Assembly (NCBI RefSeq): GCF_046630445.1
Contig: NC_092343.1
Coordinates: 137,075,501-137,139,500 of the forward strand
From: Rutidosis leptorrhynchoides
Lineage: Eukaryota; Streptophyta; Magnoliopsida; Asterales; Asteraceae
Length of the DNA stretch: 64,000 nucleotides
Reading direction: 5' to 3'
Shown: positions 23,586-33,449 of the stretch, one piece after another
How the letters are laid out: each line of letters starts with the position of its first letter
Position numbering within the stretch: position 1 is the first letter of the stretch
Position numbers and translations under genes: made by a program
Notes under the pieces: generated by a model
What the model saw: only the letters and a program-made list of their open reading frames with translations
Databases searched by the model: none
What the model was told of the DNA's origin: nothing

Positions 23586-24475
23586 TATTTCATTCGTCCC
23601 AGTTCGTCCCCTTGGGGAGCTCCAGTTCTGTTCATTAAAAAGAAAGATGGTTCCTTCCGTTTGTGTATTGATTATCGTGAGTTGAACAAGCTTACAGTTA
23701 AGAACCGTTACCATCTTCTAAGAATTGATGATCTGTTCGATCAAATTCAAGGTTCGTCTGTTTATTCTAAGATCGATCTTCATTCCGGTTATCACCAACT
23801 GCGGGTTAAAGAAACTGATATTCCGAAAACCGCATTTCGTACTCGTTATGGTCACTACGAATTCCTTGTTATGCCGTTCGGATTAACTAACACACCTGCA
23901 GTGTTCATGGACCTCATGAACCGTGTGTGTAGACCCTATCTGGACAAATTCGTTATCGTTTTCATCGATGATATTCTCATCTACTCCAAGAGTGATCAAG
24001 GGCACGAAGAACATTTGAAGTTAGTGCTCGATTTGTTAAGAAAAGAAGAACTATATGCTAAGTTTTCAAAGTGTGCATTTTGGCTGAAAGAAGTTCAATT
24101 CCTTGGACACGTTGTTAGTAAGAAGGGAATTCAAGTTGAGCCTGCTAAGATTGAGGCGATTGAGAAGTGATAAATTTCGAAAACTCCTACTCAGATTCGT
24201 CAGTTTCTAGGATTAGCAGGTTATTATAGAAGGTTCATTCAAGATTTCTCTCGAATAGCTAAACCTCTGACTGCTTTAACGCACAAGGGGAAGAAGTATG
24301 AGTGGAAGGATGAACAAGATGCCGCTTTCTAAACTCTGAAGAAGAAATAAACTTCCGCTCTGATATTATCACTACTTGAGGGTAATGACGATTTTGTTGT
24401 CTATTGTGATGCATCGCGTCAGGGCTTTGGTTGTGTTTTGATGCAACGAAAGAAAGTCATCGCTTACACTTCACG
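23586..24475 (+). pseudogene. W pol part 1: reverse transcriptase and start of RNase H
   Basis: The RT frame starts near [20 protein letters not shown] and continues through [53 protein letters not shown] and the catalytic FIDD to [15 protein letters not shown] follows at about 24168. Degraded but recognisable RT tail and RNase H follow ([40 protein letters not shown]). The gene is interrupted inside RNase H at 24475 by E2; it resumes at 44089 with [16 protein letters not shown]. Confidence 0.9.
24471..24475. repeat. Target-site duplication TCACG, left copy (E2)
   Basis: TCACG directly before the E2 5' LTR, repeated at 44084-44088 after the 3' LTR. It lies in the W RNase H codons for TSR. 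Confidence 0.95.
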
Positions 24476-25023
24476 TGTGACGACCCGGAAATTTCCGACC
24501 AAATTTAAACTTAACCTTTATATGTTTCTGACACGATAAGCAGAATTTGTAATGTTGAATCTTAAAAAGTTTGGAATTACATTCATGTAATCAATTACCA
24601 TTTGACCGTGTTCGACGATTCATGAACAATTATGTGTATATAGATATGTATATATAATATATAATATTAACTGAAAACATTAACAAAGTATTAGATATAT
24701 GATACTTTACATGAACATATTTGTTTCGATATATTTATCGACAGAATTAAGAGATAATATCAAATGATTGAATTATCAGATACATTATGATATGATTACG
24801 GGCCTATGTTATGAGGTCCACTGTGATTTAAGAAATCTATTCTTTTTGACAACTCATTACTTAACCAGTATGATAAAGATAACGATATTTATATTTTATT
24901 TTATTAAATATATATAACGATTTAAATTAATATTATATATTTTTATACGCGTATTATACGTACATAGTTTTATACTTTTACTATACTTTAACTTTACCTT
25001 TACTTTACTTTTACTTTACTTTT

Positions 25024-25178
25024 ACTTTAATAATTCATACTTTAATAATTCACTTTAATAATTCATACTTTAATAATTCACTTTAATAATTCATACTTTA
25101 ATAATTCACTTTAATAATTTATACTTTAATAATTCACTTTAATAATTCATACTTTAATAATTCACTTTAATAATTCAA
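25024..25178 (+). repeat. Minisatellite upstream of TATA in E2 5' LTR
   Basis: About 11 units of ACTTTAATAATTC, alternating with ACTTTAATAATTCAT. It ends about ten bases before the TATA box. The 3' LTR has the same array at about 31342-31495. Confidence 0.92.
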
Positions 25179-25186
25179 AAATCTAT

Positions 25187-25194
25187 TATAAATA
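25187..25194 (+). promoter_or_regulatory. TATA box of E2 LTR promoter
   Basis: TATAAATA in the context CTATTATAAATAG, followed about 30-60 bases later by a CT-rich leader ('tttctctaaactctctcaat'). The equivalent in the 3' LTR is at 31505-31512. Confidence 0.65.
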
Positions 25195-26591
25195 GAATTC
25201 AATAGGTTTCATTATTTTATAGAAACTTGAAAATATATTTCTCTAAACTCTCTCAATCGAATTACATATATATATATATTTACTTAGTACTATTTTAAGA
25301 TATTATTAGTATACATAAAATACTACGACGGAGTTATATTCAGACGATTTCAAAATAAGTTTTCAAATGGGATATAACTAAGGAAATTATGGTTTATAGC
25401 TATGAAGGTTATGGGTATTGATCGAGGGTATTGCTCGTGAGGTCAACCTAACGTTTATCATTTTCGTTGCGTCTACGTACTTTCCTGCAATATTGAATCA
25501 CAATATTGATACGTGAGCATTAATATCTTATCTTTTATATATTAATAGTGTATCCCTGACTAGTGCTCGAGTATATATGATTATGCATGTTTGTATGCTT
25601 AGTTTCGTCATTAAATAGTTTATGATAAATCACGAATTTGATACATATGCTACTGAGATAAGTTATATGATATGCATGTCGTTGAAAAGCTGAAGAAAAA
25701 AATTAATAACTTTTCATTTAGAAATCGTATGGTTTCGATGAACGGATTAAAAGATATGGTCAACTGAATTATCATTAATTTTAATATTATTATTAAAACG
25801 ATTATTATAACTGTTATCAGTTGATGTTATTACTAAAATTATCTTTATTACTAAAAATTAATATTTTTATTGAAACTATCATTTTATTATTTTTATCATT
25901 ATTATTATTATCAATATTATTTTATCAAATAAATATGCGTACAAAGATATTTTTACCACACGTAATGTAATTACATTAATAATACATACCACTATATTTT
26001 TATGATATTAAGTGAATTTTATAAATTTTATTACTTGAGATATATAAAAGTATATTTTAATCATATATAAATTTTAATATAAATTTTTATTTATTAATAA
26101 ATGACTTGTATTATTTAGTATAATAAGATCTGATAAATATATTTAAATATATAAAACTACTATATATAAGTTATATAATAAACATGTATAGATTTTGAAA
26201 GTCATTTTGGGTCAAGTTGACTTTTGTTGACTTTTGCATGTCGGTCTCGAGCATTAGGATTGTGATACACTACGACTTGACCTAAATTGTTAGACAGATA
26301 TTGACCAACATATAAATATATATACTTAATATAGGTTCGTGAATCCGAGACAAACCCTGCACTTGTTCAGTGCCGTCATATACATAATTGCTACGAAATA
26401 CAGTATTGTGAGTTTCATTTGCTCCATTTTTAATTGCTTTTGCAATATATATTTTTGGGCTGAGAATACATGCGCTGTTTTATAAATGTTTTACGAAATA
26501 GGCACAAGTACTAAAACAAATTCTACATGGGTTTAAACCAGAAATATACCCTTAGCTTGGTAACATTAAACTACTTGTCTATGTACGGTAG

Positions 26592-26640
26592 GCGCGAATC
26601 CTAAAGATAGATCTATTGAGCCTGACAAACCCCATCCTGA
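26592..26640 (+). promoter_or_regulatory. Conserved LTR core motif (E2 5' LTR)
   Basis: GCGCGAATCCTAAAGATAGA, then TCTATTGAGCCTGAC and AAACCCCATCC. The 3' LTR copy is near 32911-32953. Confidence 0.7.
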
Positions 26641-27197
26641 CTATGGGATGCTTTAGTACTTCGAAGTTATATTAAACACTCCTGATCCGGTGTACTTCAG
26701 AGGGTAAAACATGAACGTCAAGGCTTGTTACCGGGTGCCTACAACTTATAGAATACTTTTATACACTTGCGAGTGTACGGATATTTATAGAAACTGAAAT
26801 CTTGTGGTCTATTACTATTACGGAAATGATGGATTATGATAAACTAATGAACTCACCAACCTTTTGGTTGACACTTTAAAGCATGTTTATTCTTAGGTAT
26901 TAAAGAAATCTTCCGCTGTGCATTAGCTCATTTTAAGGATATTACTTGAAGTCATTCAAGACATACTTTGAAAGACGTTGCATTCGAGTCGTTGAGTTCA
27001 TCAAGATTAATATTAAGTCAATTATAGTTGGATGTAATATGAAATGGTATGCATGCCGTCAATTTTTGATGTATAGAAAGTTTGTCTTTTAAAAACGAAT
27101 GCAATGTTTGTAAAACGTATCATATATAGGTCAAATACCTCGCGATGTAATCAACTATTGTGAATCGTTTATAATGTATATGAACGGGTCCTTTCAG

Positions 27198-27210
27198 TTG
27201 GTATCAGAGC
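27198..27210 (+). promoter_or_regulatory. E2 primer-binding site (tRNA-iMet)
   Basis: TTGGTATCAGAGC, one base after the LTR end; TGGTATCAGAGC is the well-known plant initiator-tRNA complement. Confidence 0.93.
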
Positions 27211-27234
27211 GGTGGTCTTAGTGAACCAGGTCTT

Positions 27235-27281
27235 GCATTAGTGTGTCTAACTGATAGTTGTTAAGATGCATTAGTGAGTCT
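27235..27281 (+). promoter_or_regulatory. Leader direct repeat downstream of E2 primer site
   Basis: GCATTAGTGTGTCT (27235-27248) and GCATTAGTGAGTCT (27268-27281), 33 bases apart. Conserved in spacing in E1 and Y. Confidence 0.7.
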
Positions 27282-27606
27282 GGACTTCGACCGTGTCTGC
27301 ATGTCAAAATTTTTGCTTATCATTTTTAGTCGGAAATCATCTACTTACCATCCTTAGGAAATTACCTGCTTATCATTCTTAAGTCTAGACGCGTTTTCCT
27401 ACATTTATTGCATAATAGTGTATAGACGAATTCTTATCTTAGCATATCTGTCACTGTGAACTTTGACTGACATCTTTCAAAGATTCCTCCGTAATTTATG
27501 GGATTTTGGTATTATATATACATATGTAAATTATGTATTGACGAATACCAAATCTAAATTCTACAATCTATTTTATACCAAAAAATTCTTTCCCTGATCA
27601 TACAAG

Positions 27607-28053
27607 ATGGATCCCTCAACCAGTTCGAGTTCCTCGGATTCCGACAGCAATGCCGATATGGATTTCCACATGAGCTCCGAAAGCAGCGTGACCGGAATGA
27701 ATCAACCAATTAGCCATCATCTATTCTGGATGAATTGGGGATGGGTTCGTAATTTACTTAACCATTGGAGACAAGAAGAAGGCGATCCCTTTCATCCACC
27801 ACATTGCCCTCTTGGCAATGAACCTGAAGCACTTACCGGCGAACCTGTCCGAAACACCATTTTCTCTCTCATTTCCAGAGTATCTCGTCATGATTGTATA
27901 CTACACCAAATTCTAGATCTTATTTATCCGCTCGTCCGAACCGAAAATTACCCCGGTGTAATAGAAGAAGTCAACGAGCTTCGCGCTCGGGTAGTGGCTT
28001 TGGAGAATATGGTGCAAAGGTTACAAACACTAGCAGCAGCACCAACAGCATAA
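27607..28053 (+). CDS. E2 ORF, gag-N-terminus-like, Ser/Asp-rich with short coiled coil
   Basis: 148 residues, starting 409 bases after the primer site. Residues 2-30 are Ser/Asp/Glu-rich (MDPSTSSSSSDSDSNADMD). The middle has CPLGNEPEALTGEPVRNTIFSLISRVSRHD. The end, VIEEVNELRARVVALENMVQRLQ (about residues 118-141), is a heptad-like coiled coil. It resembles N-terminal extensions of gypsy Gag proteins as I remember them; no capsid, zinc knuckle or protease follows. A homologous remnant exists in E1 (39898-40221, minus). Function unknown; it may bind Gag of a helper element. Confidence 0.6.
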   Translation: MDPSTSSSSSDSDSNADMDFHMSSESSVTGMNQPISHHLFWMNWGWVRNLLNHWRQEEGDPFHPPHCPLGNEPEALTGEPVRNTIFSLISRVSRHDCILHQILDLIYPLVRTENYPGVIEEVNELRARVVALENMVQRLQTLAAAPTA

Positions 28054-29336
28054 CCAGTACCACCATCAACAACATCAACAGTACCATTACCACCACCAAC
28101 AACAACCGCATCGCAAACCTCAACTTCACAATCTGTCCCACGAGCATCGACGTCATACGCCATGTAGATACCAAGGAATACCACAACAATGAAGTATTGA
28201 TTCATAACATCATTGGGGAAACATTCTACGGCGATTATGTAATTTCTAAAGTTTAGAAATTATCTATCCTCGCCTTAACCATAAATCAAATGAGTTTAAT
28301 TTAATATTAACTCATTAAATCAATATTACATCTGAAGAAATATACACATATATATTTTCATAAAGACTGTAATAAAATTCTTTTGTACAAAATATTAATT
28401 GTGAATTTTTTTTAACGGGTAGGTAATACCCGAGAGATATATAAATTCATAATTAATATGTTACATTCTTCGAATCTGATTCAGCAAATCATCCATTATA
28501 CTCCTTACTTTCACAACAATATACATTCTTTTATAAAAATCAAAACAACCATACTCATTCAAAATCTAATTACATATTCTGATTTTGAAATCTCAGAATT
28601 CGATTCAAGATATAACCGAAATCGTCACTCTTAAATTCCTACATCTTTCAAAACTATACTTTGACTTCAAAACTGTCCTAGAACCTCATTTCTATTCATG
28701 GAACTCACAAAAATATTTGTATCATTCAAAATCTTAGAACATCATATGTATATTAACAATTACAATATGTGTTCAAACACTTCGAAATTCCTAAAGACAT
28801 GCGAGATGATGATCCAACCACATATTACCCACTGTCATGCATCTGAAAAGCTCTCGAAACCAAAGTTATAGTTTAACACGTATCCATGTCAGATTCTTTG
28901 ATATTTATTACCAAATATAATTTTTCAATCTCTTTCCAAAATAGACAGTTTTGTCACAGCTCCAGCAAATCACCTTCATTTGTTTATACGAATAAACCTT
29001 ATTATAACAATTACCCCTTCATCATTGTTACCGGGGAACCTTTGATATCTCGCCACATTAGCAGTAAACTTATCAACAACTTCATTAACCTTCGACTTAA
29101 GCCTCTCCGAAAAGCCACTATACTTATTCATTAAAATCCCATCATGTACTCACCTACATCCTGTAACAATAATTGTCACACCAACTACTGGGAATTAGCA
29201 ATCAGTGTTTTGAATTTCGTGACAATTTTACGTCAAAAGTTATACATATAACGTCTATCTCCTAGACTTACATACTTCGAATGTGAATTTTCTGAAAAAC
29301 ATCCCAAACCATGAACTAGTTCTCCGAATTTGGAAA
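28054..29336 (+). mobile_element. E2 interior, no gene recognised
   Basis: Repetitive Thr/Asn codons ('accaccatcaacaac') follow the ORF out of frame to about 28255, then AT-rich sequence with the hairpin motif at 28416. Short ORFs here (for example 28886-29134) have no recognisable domain. Confidence 0.6.
28416..28432 (+). promoter_or_regulatory. Conserved hairpin motif inside E2
   Basis: CGGGTAGGTAATACCCG, six-base stem, loop GGTAA, preceded by TTTTTTTTAA. Its left part 'ttaacgggtaggta' is repeated at 30779-30792 just before the 3' LTR. Confidence 0.75.
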
Positions 29337-29560
29337 AATACTGATGAAGTAGCAAAAACTGTAAACGACTTTAACAGTCAAAAGTTTGATGATAAAGAAT
29401 AGTATGGTGGTAAAGCTGAGAAAAAGAGAAAGTTTGAAACTAGAAAACGGATTGAGCAGACCATGAAGGAGGCTGTGGACAAATCACAAAGACTAAACCT
29501 GCCTTCAAAGGATCCAAATGATTCAGGGTCTACTGAAATCGTTAGCAAACAACTTACTTC
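29337..29560 (+). pseudogene. Poly(A)-binding protein fragment captured in E2
   Basis: One frame reads TDEVAKTVNDFNSQKFDDKE, stop, YGGKAEKKRKFE...RIEQTMKEAVDKSQRLNL...KDPNDS. This matches the plant PABP segment from the end of RRM3 through the linker to the start of RRM4 (family pattern NG.KFDDKEWYVG.AQKKSERE, then KEA.DKFQ..NLYVKNLD). The stop at 29400-29402 sits where PABP has Trp (TGG to TAG). It is in the E2 sense orientation. A homologous piece occurs in E1, so the capture predates their split. Not translated into a working RRM. Confidence 0.75.
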
Positions 29561-29794
29561 TTATTCTAAACCTTCACAGACAAATCTTCTTCATCATCCA
29601 TATTATCGTATCTTTTATTATAATATCTTCGATATTCCTGAAGATATTTTCACAACTATTCTTATCTGAAATCTTTTATCTCTTCGCAATATCTGCGTTA
29701 CAACATAAAAAGAAACTGTGTTAGTTTCTAAATTCTAAAAAAAAAAATTGAATTTAAAATATGAATGTTTTTGAAGTAGTGTTGGGAACTGAAG

Positions 29795-29853
29795 CATGAG
29801 TTAGTATAATATAATGACACTTGATCAACGTGATTATATTACAGTAAGTCATG
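29795..29853. repeat. Inverted repeat in E2 shared with W and E1
   Basis: Arms 29795-29818 (CATGAGTTAGTATAATATAA..) and 29830-29853 (..TTATATTACAGTAAGTCATG). Confidence 0.75.
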
Positions 29854-30757
29854 CTGAATTTCTAATGGAACGTGATGATTCACAGAACATACCGTCATCA
29901 TGTACTGTTTACACGACTCTTACATTCTACCCAATTTCCAAACATATTAAGAACATATCATCTTGATAGCTCTATATTTTCGGATATTCTGGTAATTTGC
30001 CAAATCAAGATCGTGCCATTACGATTTTCTTCTTGGAACATTAACTATGTTCATCCAAAAATTCATATCTACGAATTCTGGACCATTATCCGCTTGACTT
30101 AAGGTCGGAAAGAGAAAACGAAAGCATGAAGCTCCAAAATATAATGGAGAATATAAAGCCCGATAACAACCCCGAAATTACAAACCGTGTATATCAATGC
30201 GTATAGCAATATAAAGACACGGGAGAATGAAAAACACAATAACCCCAAGGTAATGGTAGAAGAAAATAACTTCCTCCTGTGGTAGATGAAAAAGAAGAAT
30301 GATATATATGAAAGTTAAGAGTATATCAAGAATCAATACTGGATGAAGCATATTAATGAATGCTTTAAAGTATGAATTGGGGAGAAAGACTAGAAGGTGT
30401 GAGATGTGGAAATAAAGAAACGAAGGGGGTGGAATTATAGTAAAATGTCAGACAGAGAAATCGAGACAGATTATCGCATTTAATCAAAGAAGATCCTGAT
30501 TTCCTTAATCGCCGAAGAACCAAATCTTATTGCAAAGATTTTCTTTAAATCCCATGAATTCCGAAAATCAATCATAACTACGTCATCGGTTAAAACGAAT
30601 ATACGTTTACTCATTTCACTCTCTTGCGATAGCTTCACTTATACTCTTCGCGTAATCAAATTATTTTATCTATATTACTCAATGATGATAAAACTCTATT
30701 TATCAACTCATATTCATCATGAAAACATTTTTATAGTTAGCCATGACGACCTCGATC
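29854..30757 (+). mobile_element. E2 3' interior, no gene recognised
   Basis: Purine-rich, AT-rich sequence to the pre-LTR hairpin. No ORF with a recognisable domain. Confidence 0.6.
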
Positions 30758-30793
30758 AAATTTCGGGACGAAATTTCTTTAACGGGTAGGTAC
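30758..30793 (+). promoter_or_regulatory. E2 pre-LTR hairpin and plus-strand priming region
   Basis: AAATTTCGGGACGAAATTT (30758-30776) is a perfect eight-base stem with loop GGA. It is followed by CTTTAACGGGTAGGTAC up to the LTR at 30794. E1 has the same arrangement. Confidence 0.75.
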
Positions 30794-33449
30794 TGTGACG
30801 ACCCGGAAATTTCCGACCAAATTTAAGCTTAACCTTTATATGTTTCCGACACGATAAGCAGAATTTGTAATGTTGAATCTTAAAAAGTTTGGAACTACAT
30901 TCATGTAATCAATTACCCTTTGACCGTGTTCGACGATTCACGAACAATTATGTGTATATAGATATGTATATATAATATATAATATTAACTGAAAATATTA
31001 ACAAAGTATTAGATATATGATACTTTACATGAACATATTTGTTTCGATATATTTATCGACAGAATTAAGAGATAATAACAAATGATTGAATTATCAGATA
31101 CATTATGATATGATTACGGGCCTATGTTATGAGGTCCAATGTGATTTAAGAAATCTATTCTTTTTGACAACTCATTACTTAACCAGTATGATAAAGATAA
31201 CGATATTTATATTTTATTTTATTAAATATATATAACGATTTAAATTAATATTATATATTTTTATACGCGTATTATACGTACATAGTTTTATACTTTTACT
31301 ATACTTTAACTTTACCTTTACTTTACTTTTACTTTACTTTAACTTTAATAATTCATACTTTAATAATTCACTTTAATAATTCATACTTTAATAATTCACT
31401 TTAATAATTCATACTTTAATAATTCACTTTAATAATTCATACTTTAATAATTCACTTTAATAATTCATACTTTAATAATTCACTTTAATAATTCAAAAAT
31501 CTATTATAAATAGAATTCAATAGGTTTCATTATTTTATAGAAACTTGAAAATATATTTCTCTAAACTCTCTCAATCGAATTACATATATATATATTTACT
31601 TAGTACTATTTCAAGATATTATTAGTATACATAAAATACTACGACGGAGTTATATTCAGACGATTTCAAAATAAGTTTTCAAATGGGATATAGCTAAGGA
31701 AATTATGGGTTATAGCTATGAAGGTTATGGGTATTGATCGAGGGTATTGCTCGTGAGGACAACCTAACGTTTATCATTTTCGTTGCGTCTACGTACTTTC
31801 CTGCAATATTGAATCACAATATTGATATGTGAGCATTCATATCTTATCTTTTATATATTAATAGTGTATCCCTGACTAGTGCTCAAGTATATATGATTAT
31901 GCATGTTTGTATGCTTAGTTTCGTCGTTAAATAGTTTATGATAAATCACGAATTTGATACATATGCTACCGAGATAAGTTATATGATATGCATGTCGTTG
32001 AAAAGCTGAAGAAAAAAATTAATAACTTTTCATTTAGAAATCGTGTGGTTTCGATGAACGGATTAAAAGATATGGTCAACTGAATTATCATTAATTTTAA
32101 TATTATTATTAAAACGATTATTATAACTGTTATCAGTTGATGTTATTACTAAAATTATCTTTATTAATAAAAATTAATATTTTTATTGAAACTATCATTT
32201 TATTATTTTTATCATTATTATTATTATTATCAATATTATTTTATCAAATAAATATGCGTACAAAGATATTTTTATCACACGTAATGTAATTACATTAATA
32301 ATACATACCACTATATTTTTATGATATTAAGTGAATTTTATAAATTTTATTACTTGAGATATATAAAAGTATATTTTTATCATATATGAATTTTAATATA
32401 AATTTTTATTTATTAATAAATGACTTGTATTATTTAGTATAATAAGATCTGATAAATATATTTAAATATATAAAACTACTATATATAAGTTATATAATAA
32501 ACATGTATAGATTTTGAAAGTCATTTTGGGTCAAGTTGACTTTTGTTGACTTTTGCATGTCGGTCTCGAGCATTAGGATTGTGATACACTACGACTTGAC
32601 CTAAATTGTTAGACAGATATTGACCAACATATAAATATATATACTTAATATAGGTTTGTGAATCCGAGACAAACCCTGCACTTGTTCAGTGCCGTCATAT
32701 ACATAATTGCTACGAAATACAGTATTGTGAGTTTCATTTGCTCCCTTTTTAATTGCTTTGGCAATATATATTTTTGGGCTGAGAATACATGCGCTGTTTT
32801 ATAAATGTTTTACAAAATAGGCACAAGTACTAAAACAAATTCTACGTGGGTTTAAACCAGAAATATACCCTTAGCTTGGTAACATTAAACTACTTGTCTA
32901 TGTACGGTAGGCGCGAATCCTAAAGATAGATATATTGGGCTTGACAAACCCCATCCTGACTATGGGATGCTTTAGTACTTCGAAGTTATATTAAACACAC
33001 CTGATCTGGTGTACTTCAGAGGGTAAAACATGAATGTTAAGGCTTGTTACCGGGTGCCTACAACTTATAGAATACTTTTATACACTTGCGAGTGTACGGA
33101 TATTTATAGAAACTGAAATCTTGTGGTCTATTACTATTACGGAAATGATGGGTTATGATAAACTAATGAACTCACCAACCTTTTGGTTGACACTTTAAAG
33201 CATGTTTATTCTCAGGTATTAAAGAAATCTTCCACTGTGCATTAGCTCATTTTAAGGATATTACTTGGAGTCATTCAAGACATACTTTGAAAGACGTTGC
33301 ATTCGAGTCGTTGAGTTCATCAAGATTAATATTAAGTCAATTATAGTTGGATGTAATATGAAATGGTATGCATGCCATCAATTTTTGATGTAAAGAAAGT
33401 TTTTCTTTTAAAAACGAATGCAATGTTTGTAAAACGTATCATATAGAGG
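30794..33449 (+). mobile_element. E2 3' LTR, main part (interrupted by E1)
   Basis: 2656 bases matching 24476-27131; the last 66 bases are at 44018-44083 on the far side of E1. No protein gene. Confidence 0.95.
33445..33449. repeat. Target-site duplication AGAGG, left copy (E1)
   Basis: AGAGG before E1, repeated at 44013-44017 after it. Confidence 0.95.

Larger units (their letters stand above)
24476..27196 (+). mobile_element. E2 5' LTR
   Basis: 2721 bases from TGTGACGACCCGGAAATTTC to ...CGGGTCCTTTCA. It differs from the 3' LTR at dozens of positions, so it is clearly older than E1. No protein gene. Confidence 0.95.

Noticed and set aside
24900..25180. CRISPR-like regular repeats
   Set aside because: Head-to-tail AT minisatellite without unique spacers, in a plant LTR.
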